A stretch of DNA of 64,000 bases from Sordaria brevicollis (GCA_033439795.1 JAUTDP010000009.1:1302001-1366000), one strand, 5' to 3'; numbered from the stretch's first letter, positions 1 through 12,399 are shown. The notes: generated by a model not told the origin, from the letters alone. Numbers and translations are program-made.

Positions 1-986
1 ATAACTTCTAAATTTTATTAATACGAATAGCGCCTTATAATTACCGAATTAATGGAATTAATAAATAAAAGTATTTAATAATTATTATAATATTAATAAA
101 ATTAATAAAAGGAATTAATAAGGGATAGAGGGATTTACTCCTTTATATCTTTTTTATTAATTGTATTATTATTCGTAATAATTACGGATTTACTCCTTTT
201 TAGTTAATTTATAGTTATAATTTTATTATTCCTATTGAATTCGACTATTTATTTTAGAAGTTAATTAAATAGGAAAAGTATTTAGAGAAATATATAATAA
301 ATAAATTAATCGCCGCTATTATTTAAATACATTATAATATTAAATACCGTTTTTAATAAGCGGCCGAAAAGGTTGCCAATATTAGGAGAAAAATTATTAT
401 ACGAAGAAATTCCGTTAATTTTTATAAAATAAAATTGAAAAACGCTATTATTAATATTGGAAATTTTATCCTTATTTATAATAATATTCGGGGAATAAAT
501 ATAAATATTATTAAAAAATTAAATTATAAATAGAAAGGTCCTTATAAAATCGTTAATATTATTAACGGGAATATTTATTATTATATATAATTGGACGGAT
601 TTTATTTTAAAAAGTTAATTTCTTTTAAAAATATTAAAAAATTTATTCGCCGAAACGGTATACTCTTTAATTTTAATAAAGAATATAAAGAATTCGATAA
701 TTTTAATACTATTAACGGTTTATAAATCTTTAAAGAAATTTAAATTAACGAATATCTATTTTCTATACGGGAATAAGCGCGAAGATTAAAAGTAAAGTAA
801 ATTTAGACCCGTTAAAATATTAAAAGAGAATACGAACGAAATTAGGAATTTATTATCGAATTGGAATTTATTAAACCCGAAGGCCTTTAGTATTATTTTA
901 ATAAAGACGAAGTCGAATTAAAGTTGGAATTAAAACCCGAATTAAAAACGAAATTAATATTACACTTAAATTTAAATTTAAACTAA
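1..986 (+). pseudogene. RIP-degraded Ty3/Gypsy-type Pol, integrase C-terminal end
   Basis: One plus-strand frame (codons at positions divisible by 3) runs from about 400 to 986 and is interrupted only by TAA/TAG codons. Around 453-560 it reads NIGNFILIYN, then KKLNYK, a stop and KGPYKIVNIINGN. This matches the layout of the integrase C-terminus of Ty3/Gypsy elements: a G-D-x-V-L-V-Y-like stretch, then K-W-x-G-P-Y/F-x-I. The stop just before KGPY fits a TGG tryptophan codon mutated to TAG. The frame continues through a lysine-rich tail to TAA at 984-986. The element enters from outside the window, so its LTRs and reverse transcriptase were not located. Family assignment is by motif only. Confidence 0.6.
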
Positions 987-1382
987 TTTCCGAAATTAGG
1001 ATAAATATATTCCTTAATATTTACTTCGTTACTTTTTATTATTATTTATTATTATTTTATTTTTATATAAAATTAATTCGTAGGAATTTTTATTAATTTC
1101 GAAGGGAAGTATATATAATATATAAAATTTTATACTTTATATTTATTTTCTTTATTCCCTTTAATTATACTTTTAAAAACCTTATTAACCCCTTTTACTT
1201 AATTAAATTTTTCGCAATTTTTTTTTAGAAATTAGTACCTATATAGATAAGAATATAAGAAGTTTTAAAAAACCGTAAAATATAGATTTATTTTTCTATA
1301 ATATAAATATTAATAAAGATCTTTAATAAAACCCCTATTTATTATTAGAAAAACCCTCGAAATTAATTAAAATTTTATACTC

Positions 1383-1620
1383 TTAATTAAAATCTTCCTT
1401 ATTATTTTTATTATCCTCCTCTTTATCGTCTTCGTTATTTTCGTTATCTTTATTATTTTTATTATTTTCGTCATTTTCTTCATCTTCTTTATTATTACTT
1501 TCGTTTTCGCTATTATTATCTTCGCCGGTAATAGATTCTTCGTTAGAAAAATTTAAATCGTTATTATTAATATCGATTATTTCCTTATCCTTATCGTTAA
1601 TTTCTATTATTATTAATAAC
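1383..1620 (-). pseudogene. Acidic low-complexity coding relic
   Basis: On the minus strand a frame ending in TAA at 1383-1385 encodes a stretch dominated by Asp, Glu, Asn and Lys (for example ESNNKEDEENDENNK). It stays open upstream to at least 1620. On the plus strand this appears as TTATT/TCG-rich low complexity. Acidic tails of this kind occur in several fungal transposon proteins, but nothing specific was recognised. The opposite orientation to the Gypsy-like relic suggests a second element or a nested insertion. Confidence 0.35.
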
Positions 1621-4600
1621 CGTTTAAATATATTATAATTATTACAAATTATAATACTTTTTCCTTTTAACCTTAAAGTTTCGGATTTTTAGCGTATATA
1701 TTCTAATTATTATTTATAATTAGTAAGGACGGGTTCTTTACTAATAATTTAATAATAAAGAGGAATATTATCGATTAATATCGAGCGGGCGCGATTAATA
1801 TTATAATTCTAAATAAAATATTTAATTTAATTGGACTTTAAGATTTTAATAAATTCGGGATTAAAACTTTCGATCGAATATTTTTTAATAAATTTAAAAT
1901 TGCTTAAAAATTTAATAAATACCGAATAATTTGAAACTATTTTATTATACTAAGTATAATTATTATAAATCCTCCCCTTAATATCCCTATTTAAAGATTT
2001 ATAACCGACGAAAGGAATTTAAATAAGAACGTACTCCTATTATTAATTAATAATATATACCGATATATATATTTTTCGGAGTCGATTAACGTAATACGAA
2101 TAAATAATCCTATTTTTAGAAAAAAAGATAATAATTAGTAGAGGGATATTAATAGAGAATAAAAAAATACTTATTCGTTATTAAATAATTGAATTATTAG
2201 CCTAAAAATCCGCTCTTTCTTTACTTTTATATAAATAAAGTAATAACTTTACGGTTAAACTCCTTTTTTTTTAATAAGGATATAGCGATTAAATAGGTTA
2301 TAAAGCGAATTAAATATCCGTTCTAAAATTAATTGATATATAATAAGTAAATTAAAAAATGTAATTATAATTATTAATAATTCGTTATTATTAATATGCT
2401 ACTTTATATATAATTAATTAATAATAACGGGTTTATTAATTAAATAAATATTTATAATAATATTAAATAGCCGAAAGTAATTATCCTAAATAATATTTTA
2501 AAGGGTATTAAGAAGAAGTGAAAATTAATATAGAAAATTAATATAAACTTTAAAAAGGATTTACTTTTTATTATTAGGACGAAAATTGGTTTAATGTATT
2601 ATTTCCGAAATATTAAAGCCAAAATATAACCGAAGAGAATTGTAATTAATAATAGCGATACGTTTTTTAGTAAATAAAATAAAGGCATTAATATTTAAAT
2701 TAAATTAATTAAATATAATAAAATCTTTAATAGGGATTTCTTTCTAAAGGAGGCGAAATAGAGGGTTATTCGTAGAGGGAAGGAAATTAGCGTTAAAATT
2801 GGAAGAAGATATTATATTAATTTATTACGAAGAATTTTTATTTAATAATTTTACTTTTATTATTACTATTAATACTTTATTATATTTAAAAGGAAAAGGT
2901 TATTAAAAAGAAAAACGAGGAATAATTGTAAATAGAAACGTACTTTTTTTATACTTTTTTAGTAGATAATCTTCGAAGGAAAAAGCCGATAGAAACCATC
3001 CTTTTAAAATCGTTTATATTATATACCTTATAATTACGAAAAACCTTTAAATTAAATAAGAAAAATAATATCCGTTTATTTAAAGTAATTTCGTAAAGCT
3101 TTAAAATTTTAATTAATTATAAAAAGGGTTATAAACGTTATTTTAAAATATTTTCTTATTAAAAATAATAGGAAAAGTATTTTAATCCTAAAGTTCGATT
3201 ACGGATTAAAATTTTTAATTATACCGAAAGGTTAAGAAATTATATTAAAAGAAATTAAATAAAATTTATTTACTTTATTATTTAAAACTTTAAATATAAG
3301 TAAAATAAATAAAAATTAGAAAGAGTGAATTTAAAATATTATAAGTAATTTACGAAAGGAAATTAAAAGAAAGGGAAGAATTTACAATTTTTCGACTTCG
3401 TAAATAATTTACGAAATAGGTATAAAAACCTTTTATTTACAACCCTTCCTTTCTTTCTTTTTCTTTTTTTTATATATTAATAAACCCTTTTATAAATTTA
3501 TACTATTATTACCTATTAAAAACCCTTTTATATTAAACCTTCTATCCTTTAAAATTTTATTATTAATTAAAATATTAATTAATATAAACTCCTCTAACCT
3601 TAATTATAATAATTTACCCCTAATCTTTATTATAAGAGTACCGAACAATTGCCCTCCCGCGGTTTTTAAAATTATTCGGCATTAGAATTAAAAGAATAAA
3701 ATTTAGCCCTAATTCGGTAATATAGTTATTAGAGAAATTTATCCCCCTCGTATTAGAAATAATTTAATTTATTGCAATAAATTTTAAAATTGGAAATACT
3801 TTAGAATTAATTAGTAATAAAATATTATCCCCGATAAAAATCCAACCTACTTAATTATTAAGGAGCCTAATAACGATAAATAGATAATTAAAATTGTATT
3901 CTACTATATAATTATTCCTCCCGTCCTAAGATAGCCTAATAAATAGTTAACCCCGACTATATCCTAGGATATAATAATATTAAAATTAATTAATATATAA
4001 TACTTAGCGAATATTAGGAATTAATAGGAAAGAGAAATAATTTATATTAATTTATATTAAATATTACGAAAATATAGCGATTAAATCTATACTTTAATAA
4101 ACCCAATTACTATTATTAAACGTAATAAATTTTATATTAAAGATATTAATATTCGAAATAATTTGAAATTAATCCGATATTAATACTTCCCTATTATAAT
4201 TAATAATTACTTCGTTTTTATAATTTTTAATTAAAGAGAAATATTTTAGTTTTTTTATAATAATTTCTATAATTAATAACGCGAATAGAAAATTATAAAA
4301 GTTTGCAAAGTATTCGCAATTAAGAACTATATTTTTTTAATACTAATAGGAAATTAAATCCTTAATATTTTTAATAATTAGAAATAATTTAATATAGTAT
4401 TCCTAATATAATAGAGAATTTAGATTTATAACCTTTAGGTTTTGGAAATAGCCCGAATTTTTTTTATCGAAATAAAGCGTCGAAGCAAGCCTATTAATAA
4501 ATTACTTCAAGGGTCTATAATAATTAAATTTTAGGAATAAAATAAGTATTAATAAAAATATAATTAAATCCCCAATATAAAATAACTTAAAAATATTATA

Positions 4601-6885
4601 ATTCGGTAATAAATAAAAGTAATATATAACGCCCTTTTAATATAATAAATAAAAAAGAATTTACTTTTAAAAAATTAAAAATAACTAATCTATACGGTTA
4701 TAAAGAGGAAAAGCGGAAAAAAAGACTTTAATCCCCGGCCCAAATTCTTTACGAATTTAATATATTAAAAAAGTTATCCAAACGAATATCGCCCTATTAA
4801 AATAGCTAAGTACTAGTTAGTACAAGAATTTACTAATCTCCCCCATTTTCCGCCAATTCCCAGAGCGAAGAGGAAGCGTATGGAGGAACGATAGGCATTA
4901 GTAGCTAATATTAACAACTACAGGGGAAGAGAAATCGTTATAATTAATAACTTCGTTTTATTTAATAAATTTAGCGTGGATAATTAGCTCCCGCTTGCCG
5001 ATAAATTTCGAAAATTTAATAATATAATCTTCGATACTAAATATACTCTAATATTATCCTAATATATTATATTTATAAATTATATTTAAGATATAAAATA
5101 TATTATTATATTAATAGCCTAGAATAAGAAGAAAATCGGTTAAAAAGAAAATAAGCAAAAAATAAAGCGTAAATTAGTTTAGAGAGAGAGAAAGAAAAGA
5201 GAGAAAAAACTTAAGAGATTAGAAAAGTAGAAAAGGAAGAGGTCGGTTAAAAAGGATTAAAGTAGTTATTAATAAATTTAGCTTTATAGGATTAATAAGT
5301 AAATTCAAAGGGAAGTTTAAAATGGGGCGGATAAATAAGTATAAGGGTATATAGTTAAATAGTAAATTTTTTCCGAATTTTTTCGAAAATTTTTCGTAAT
5401 TTTTCATTTTAGAGGAATTCTTCTAAGGATTTTCCCTAATTATAATTTAAAAAAAGAAGTATAGAATAAGGATATATTATAATAAATTGATTTGAAGGAA
5501 GTATAATAATAATATATTGAGCAAATTAAGAAAGAAAGTTGTAGAATGAATTTCGGACTTTTATATAGAAAGAAGGAAAATTCTAAAGGAATAAAAGGAG
5601 AAAAAGGTAGTTAGAAAAAAAAGAAAAGAAGGTTAGGTAATTTTTATTAGAATAATAATTAGACTTTATTCGATCTTTAAGATAAAAATTCTCTTTAATT
5701 TGGTGAAAATCAATTCCTTGATTAAGTCTTTAAAACTTCCTAACTTTATTTTTATAATAGGTAAAAGAAAAGATATAATTAAATCGAAAAAGATATTCCT
5801 ATTATTAGATTACTCTTTTCTCCCCTATAAATTTACTCCCCTCTTTACTCTTTTAGTCTTATTAGAAGTTTTTAATATGGCTCCTTTCCTAGTTGTTGTA
5901 GTGGTAGTGGTTGTTTAGGGTTGTTTTTCTTCCCCATTTCAATAAATACTCGTTCACCTGGTTAGTAAGGAGGCTGCCGGTCCTTTACGGCTCGCCAAGA
6001 TAAAGGTGAATATTAAATCGGGTATTTGACGGTCGCCCCACTCGAAATTAGCGTTTGCACCTTAATATTTACTTACGCTAGCGTATACTTTTTTAATAAT
6101 ATAGAATTTAAGTAATCCAAATTATAAACTCCCACTTTTTTTTTTCAACCTACTAACCCGGTATTACTACTATTTTAATCTACTTGTTCGTTAATTTGCA
6201 TTGGAATAATATTCGCCCTACGATTGTATTACTTAGATTTTAGTATTTTTTTAATTTTTCTTTCCGGATTAATTTAAGAATTTGAATATTATAATTAACG
6301 GAATTATTATAGCGGATAACGCTAATAACCCCGTATTGTACGGCGGCCCGGGTGCGGAAGAGTATAAATATTCCCTAATCCTTCCTTCGACCGGTATATT
6401 ATTTACGATTAATAATTTAATTATAGACGTTGCGGCCAATTCGAATATATTTACGCCTAGTATAGATTAATATATTTTTATTTTATAATAATAGTATTAG
6501 TTTCTAATCCCTTAAGTTCCCTAGAATGTAAGATATTATAATATCTTTTTTTTTCTTTTTCTTTTCTAATTTTAATTATTATTTCTATTTTTAGTATTAG
6601 TCACCTTAGGTATTCAATCCTATTTAGCGCTTTTTTTTAGCGTAATTTATAATTCTTAATTTTAGCCCCGTTAATAATAAATTTATAAGCCCGGGTTTAA
6701 TAGCCGAGTTTTAGTACGTATTATATAATTATATTGGTTAATAATAGTATTAACCTCTTTTTCTTAGTAATATATAAATAATAATACCCCCTTTTAGATT
6801 TATTTTTATTCCGGATAGTAGTATTATTTTATAGATTTTATAGCTTAGTGGTCGTTGTTTTGTTCCCGCTCCTGGTTATAGTACT

Positions 6886-8901
6886 ATGTCGGGCCGTAGT
6901 AGTCGTTCGGGTTTATTTAATATGATTCGTATAGTTCTTCGTCCCGATAAAAGTTTATATTTATAGGCGTTATTGTCGCGCGATTATTACGACTTCGGAT
7001 TCCCCCGACCGGAGCGTATATTTATTTAATAGTAAATTGAGTAGATATAAAATTCGATTTAATATCTCTAATAATAATAGTATTAATAGGAGTAGGGTTA
7101 ATATTTTCGATTTTAATTTTAAAATATATAATAATAGGTATTTATTCAATTTAGTATTAATTTTAATATTTTATTACTTTTAAATTCGTAAACCCTCGAC
7201 GATAGCTTTAAAGATAATTTTAATAATTTTAATAAAGCTATTTAATTGGCTAATCTTTAGACGGCCTAAAGAGTCGTTGTTAATATTAGTAAAATTCCGA
7301 GTATAAATATTAAATTAATATACGGTATTTATAACGAGATACCTATTACGATTTTATTTTTAATACTGTTTATTACGATTATAACCTCTTTATTTCCTTT
7401 AGGCGGCTTTTATTTTAATATGGGCGGTAATAACGATTTTAGTAATTTTAGTAACGATAATAATAAAAACCCGGCTATATTTTAGTATCGTAAACGGAGT
7501 AACCCGGTTATATTTTAGTAGTAGAGTACCCCGGCTTTAACGTTTATTAATAAGGGTAGTAAGAATAAGAGTAAGAATTATAAGAAGAAAGATAACGATA
7601 ACCGTCCTCTTAACGAAGTGTATCTTTATTTTTTTATAGAAATTCGTCGTATAAATTTATAAGTATTAAATTAGGAGAATAATATATTTCTTCATTTAGA
7701 ATTTAAAAGTTATAAAGAATTTGATAATATTCCCGAATTTAATTAATTAAACGTTTTACTCCCCGGTTTTATTATTGAAGATATTATTACCGGCGTTACC
7801 CTACCCGCCGATAATTACGCTATTATTTAAGAGATCGCTTATATTATTCGTTAGGTCTATTTTATTTATTATAGTAATTGGTTTATTAGTATTATCGTTA
7901 AAAAAGCCGTCCCGATTTTAAACCTCCGGTCCGAACGTTTTAAAATTCTTCGTGTTTATTCTAAGAATATTTATAAAAGCCTAAAATATATTTTCCTTTA
8001 TAAAAGGTTAATACTTTGGTTTAAAATACTTTTTAAGGACCGCTACGATATTAATCGTTTGGATTTAAATAATCCTAATAATATTGAAGTTTTTTAAAAT
8101 AAAGTTAGAGAGTTAATTAACGCGTATTATTTTAATAATATTTACGATTAGATTACTCGCTTTATCGATTAGAGTACGACTTTCGTAGATTGCGATAGCC
8201 TCCCTTATTTCTACCTAAAGATTATTATTATTGAATTTAATATATTTGCTTATAAGATTTTAAAATCGGAGAAGTAGATAAATGTTAATAAAAAGCCCGG
8301 CGATAAAATATAGATTAAAGACTTTATATTATGTAAAGAATATATCGATATATTCGATTTATTAATATTCTACGATAAATTTAAATAAATGGATTTAAAC
8401 GACTTTATTGAAATCCTAATCGAATTTATCCTTTTAAAACGCTTTAGAAGTCCTAATTTCGACCTTTTTAAGAAAATTATTATTCGTAATATCTAGCTTT
8501 TACTTAAACGCTTTAATAATTATCTTAATATTAATAAATAGGGTAGTTGTAAAGTATTTACAATTAGAACTATTTTATAAGTTCTAATAGTTGCTAGTAA
8601 TAGTATTAGTGCCGGTATTAGTATTAGTATTGGTTAAAGTAGTAGTATCGAGCTAGGTATTAGATTTCTTATCCTTAGGAGGAATTGCGAGTAGTAGTAA
8701 TAGTAATAGGGTAACTGCTATATTTCTGGAGGTAAAAATAAAGATTATCGTCCTAATAATGTTACGCTTAATAAGAAATAGAAGAAGTAACCCGAATAAT
8801 AGAAGATTTATAAAATCCTTAATAATAATATAGAGGATGTTAATAATATAAACGATGTAGATGATTTCGATTATCGCCGCCCTAATAAAAGTAAAACCTA
8901 A
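6886..8901 (+). pseudogene. RIP-killed 672-codon reading frame, family not recognised
   Basis: An ATG at 6886 (MSGRSSRSG) opens a frame that keeps the same phase to TAA at 8899-8901, near the right edge of the repeat block. I checked the phase at 6886, 7606 and 8881. The frame contains many TAA/TAG codons, but no frameshift was found over 2 kb. That is the outcome expected when a protein of about 671 residues is destroyed by transitions alone. Readable stretches include a Lys/Asn-rich segment (KGSKNKSKNYKKK, near 7550-7595), then LNVLLPGFIIEDIITG and KPGDKI. Length and composition suggest a transposon-encoded Gag-like or accessory protein. No zinc knuckle, protease, polymerase or transposase motif was identified. 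Confidence 0.55.
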
Positions 8902-9050
8902 TTTTATTTATTACCCTATATTATTTTACTATTATTAATACCCTTTATATTTTTTACACTTTTAATACTTTTATAGTTAATTAAATACTAAAAAAATATA
9001 AAAATTCCTATATTTCTTGTCCCTATTTTTTATAATTATTATAGTTAATG

Positions 9051-9897
9051 AATATTAGATAGTGAAGGCGTTGATTGTAATTAATTGACTGTGATAGTTT
9101 TATTGCGTATACCGATATCCTTTCTTAGAAGACGGAGTGGCTTGGCGGTAGCTTATTTATTTCGGGGGTCGCCTCCTAGGAAGGACTTATATGGACTATA
9201 TATGCGATTGCCCTAAAAACATTTTCATAATGTATCTCCCACCAAAATTTCTATGTGAGTGATATCCTCCGCTGGTAACGGTTGTGCGCCCAAAAACCGT
9301 AAGCCTTTGATTAACGTTTATAAATATCAACCGCCTAGCAATTGTTCTGCCCTGGCAACCGCCTGGCAACCGACAAAAAACGGTTACTCCCCGGCATAGA
9401 CCCCCAGCTAAGACTTGGGCGTTCAATTGCCCGCCGGCCTCACCTTCCAGCGACCTCGGTGAGCCGCAACAAACCTGACGCGCCAAGAAAAGCGACTGAG
9501 GAGCTTGGACCTCAACGCCTGTACAGTGAGAGAACCAGAAGTGGGCGTCGTCTTTCCTCGTCTACGTACAACCTGAACCCCGTAAATTTCTACACCAAGA
9601 ATTGCCCAACAACAGAGACAGCTTTGCGAATCGCGACAACCGTGTTTCCCGGCTCAACATCTGATATACCGACGTTTTTCGATTACTTAAACCTAAACGA
9701 TCTCAATTGCCTGGATACAAGCATCGACTTAGAGCGCGTTAGACCAACCAATTAATCCAACATCTGCCGCGAATCCCCACCGGCGCATTTGTTTTCTTTC
9801 AGAGGCTTCAGCTACATCCATCCGCACGCGCTTTCTCTCTTCTCTCCTCGCGCGCTTTACAACATTATTTCTGCGACCAAACGGAATTTCCGACACC
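9051..9897 (+). promoter_or_regulatory. NUP57 upstream region
   Basis: This ordinary-composition sequence separates the RIP block from the NUP57 start. No gene was recognised in it. A pyrimidine-rich stretch (about 9830-9870, TTTCTCTCTTCTCTCC) lies 30-60 bases before the ATG and is typical of fungal 5' leaders. The gene starts less than 1 kb from the RIP-mutated DNA. Confidence 0.5.
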
Positions 9898-11162
9898 ATG
9901 AGCTTATTCGGCACTACTCAGCAGACGGGCTCGTCACTTTTCGGTGCTCCCCAAGCAGGTGCATCGTTGTTCGGTCAAACAGTATGCCATCCCTCTGCCA
10001 TCTCCCGTCGGATTTTGTTTGGAGCAGGCGCATGCTTGAAAGGACTGAACGCTGACGTGCCGTACCCCAACAGCAGCAACAGCAGCAGCCTCAGCAACAA
10101 CAACAGCCAACCGCCTCCCTCCTCGGCCAGTCGCAGCCAGCCCAGAGCCAGCAGTTGGGCAGCTCTCTATGGCAACCCGGAAGCCAAACGACCTGTACGT
10201 TGCCCTTCCACCCATGCTCAAAAACACCGATCGAATTACATAGTTGCCCCATAACTCCCTGATATCACCATTCCCTTAACTACGAGGACAAGATGAACAG
10301 CAACGTTAGAAAGGTTGCTAACTTGCGACTGCGTGCAGACCAGAAGCCGATCCCGGAGCAGATACAAGTCATCACCCAAAAATGGGACCCAAGCAACCCC
10401 AACTGCGCCTTCAAGACGTACCTCTACAACAAGGTCGATGAGCACGCCGCTCCACTCTACCAGCCCGGCCCGAACGACGACCCCAAGGAATGGGAAGAGG
10501 CTCTCGCGAAGAAGCCAGCGCCTAACTACATTCCCGTGCTGTGTGCGGGCTTCCCCGCCATCGTTGCGCGCCTGCTCCTGCAGCGGCGTGTGATCACCGA
10601 GTTCAACAACAAGCTGCACGCCATCAACGCCAGCCTGGACGAGATCCTGTCGCGCCACGACCTCGAACACTCGGTGCGCGCGCTCAAGGCGAGGAGGAGG
10701 CATGCGGAGCTGAGCAAGCGCTGCTTGGCGTTGGCCAGCAGGGTGCAGGTGCTGCGCAATAGGGGATACGCGCTGAGCAGCGACGAGGACGAGCTCAAGC
10801 AGAAGCTGGCCAAGATCGACAAGAACATCCAGGACCCGGCGCTGAGTGCGCGCATGGAGGAGCTCTGGAGCAGGCTGATTATCTTGAGGGGATATGCGGA
10901 CAATCTGAAAGACGAGATCAACAAGCCGGGCTTTGCGGATAGCGACGGACTGGGCGAGGAGGTTGAGGCGAAAGCGAAGAAGGTATGCTTACGGGTGGTA
11001 TAGGATGCCGTAATTATGTGAATTTTCTGAGCTAACTCTACGATACAGATCCTTGAGGACTATGAGAAGCAGCTGCAGCACCTCAAAAAGCAGGTCGAGG
11101 AAGCCAGGAAGGACTATGACGACTGGGAGAAGGAGCACCAGCCTGCCCCTGCGCCTATGTGA
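9898..11162 (+). CDS. nup57: Nucleoporin Nup57/Nup54 homologue
   Basis: Predicted component of the Nsp1-Nup57-Nup49 (vertebrate p62) subcomplex that lines the central channel of the nuclear pore. Exons: 9898-9981, 10074-10194, 10339-10982 and 11049-11162, giving 320 residues. Residues 1-28 carry SLFG repeats, and exon 2 is a poly-Gln segment with SLLG, so the N-terminus is a short FG-type region. Exon 3 begins YQKPIPEQI and continues into QKWDPSNPNCAFKTYLYNKV, the conserved start of the Nup54 alpha/beta region. The rest is helical coiled coil ending in EHQPAPAPM. Intron 2 was placed at 10195-10338 because its GCTAAC...GTGCAG acceptor restores this motif in frame. An in-frame ATG at 10293 lies inside that intron and is not the start. 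It faces tom5 convergently. Confidence 0.9.
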
Positions 11163-12009
11163 AGGCCGGGAGTGCTGGCGCTGGTCAGAGGTGTAAGGGA
11201 AGATACCAACCAGAAAGCTCGCTAGGGCCAGTCATTGAAGGCTGTCTCAAAAAATCAAGGTTATGGCTAGGGAGGGTTTAATGGTGAAAAGCTGGGCACG
11301 GCTGACGCGGAACAGGACGGACTGTACAAAGCATGTATTGGCGTTCGGTGGTTTGTGAGGGAAATTTATCATACTGGCTAAGGGGACTTTCTTGGTCACG
11401 CTACCGCGACTCTTGCATCAAGCCTTGGCTATATGCGCACCATATAGGCACTTGCTATAGACGATTTGAAGTTCAAATCCCGTCTGTGGTATACACTTGC
11501 GCGATGGGTCACATTCACAGGTAAACGGGCCGGTTACATATATATCGCCCTTCGTAGACCAGTTATACCAAGACTTCGGTTGATAAAGCAGAGCCAGATA
11601 GTATACGCAAACCGATTCATCCGTATATCAATGGGTACAGCTACCACCGCCGCCAACGACAGCCCACGAAGGGTCCTTAGCTTCCAATGTTGATGAATGT
11701 CGTTCAAAGTATAATGTGCTTCATACACGCACGCACACAGTATCGTACATTCCCCTTGGATAGTTTCGTCCCATACAGTACCCTTGCTCTCCAATTATCT
11801 CTCTTCCCGTCTCTCCCAGCCACGCTGAAGCAGCAAGTAAGATCAGAGCAGACCTAGCTCAAGTAATACATAGCATGCAGTTGCAGGAGGCAGGATATCA
11901 GATTTCATATCATAACGTCTTTTGTTTCCTCGAAGCGATGGAAGAGAAGTGGAGAGTGGTCGCAACTGGTGTGTGATTTCGATTATGGCTTTGTCTAGTT
12001 GTAGTACAT
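11163..12009. other. Convergent intergenic region, nup57/tom5
   Basis: This stretch lies between the 3' ends of two converging genes and should hold both 3' UTRs and terminators. No open frame with recognisable content, tRNA or repeat was seen. A GTTCAAATCCC string near 11468 resembles a tRNA B box, but no cloverleaf can be built around it. Confidence 0.5.
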
Positions 12010-12399
12010 TTAGAGGACCTTGCTGACGGCGTCGATGACGAAGGGAGCTGTATCAAGGGGGTACTTGTTAGCTTTTGCACAGGTCGTAGATAAAAACGTT
12101 CGAGGACGGGAGGTAAGGAGGTAAGACGAACAGAGGTAGAGAGCAACGGCAGTGAAGACGGCGCGCTGGATGGTGAAGGTGGCCTCGGCCTCGGCGGCCT
12201 GGAGCTCCTCGCGGGAGAGGGCAGGGGGCTGGACTGTGATGGAGGAAAGTAAACAATGTCAGTAAGACGAAATTCAAGATTGGAGACGAGACTAAGGTGT
12301 TGCGTTGGTTGATTTGTTGCTTTGCAAGGTTGAACGTATATATGTCCAGACTCATATAAAGTCTGGCAAAAATAGGCAGCACTCACATCCTCCGAACAT
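12010..12399 (-). CDS. tom5: Mitochondrial import receptor subunit Tom5
   Basis: Small subunit of the TOM complex in the mitochondrial outer membrane, where it helps hand precursors from receptors to the Tom40 pore. Exons in transcript order: 12399-12387, 12233-12132 and 12047-12010. They encode exactly 50 residues beginning MFGGFQPPALSREELQ and ending LSPFVIDAVSKVL. Residues 12-26 form an acidic helix (REELQAAEAEATFTI). A single hydrophobic segment follows (about 29-47). This is the tail-anchored layout and length of fungal Tom5. The first exon is only 13 bases. The second donor reads GTTCGT, a weak variant, but splicing there is needed to reach the conserved LSPFVIDA end. The gene is too short and split to appear as one open frame. 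It is divergent from the glycine decarboxylase gene. Confidence 0.87.

Larger units (their letters stand above)
1..9050. repeat. RIP-mutated AT-rich repeat block
   Basis: The block is extremely AT-rich. CpA and its complement TpG are almost absent, while CpG, CpC and CpT remain common. That pattern is the signature of repeat-induced point mutation (C to T in CpA context) rather than general AT drift or CpG deamination. Frames recoverable inside it are broken almost only by TAA and TAG, as expected when CAA, CAG or TGG codons mutate. The right edge is sharp: TG and CA return from about 9040-9060, just before the NUP57 promoter. At least three relic frames, on both strands, suggest more than one old transposon. 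No intact gene is supported here. Confidence 0.93.

Noticed and set aside
5219..5407. 62-codon hydrophobic minus-strand frame
   Set aside because: It sits in RIP-mutated DNA, where A/T-rich codons make hydrophobic Leu/Phe/Ile runs. At most it is part of a dead element.
10293..11003. 236-codon frame starting at ATG 10293 as a complete gene
   Set aside because: The ATG lies in intron 2 of nup57. The GTGCAG acceptor at 10338 joins exon 3 to the FG and poly-Gln exons in frame, and the frame continues after another intron.
11400..11490. tRNA-like B box (GTTCAAATCCC)
   Set aside because: No matching A box, acceptor stem or anticodon arm can be folded around it.
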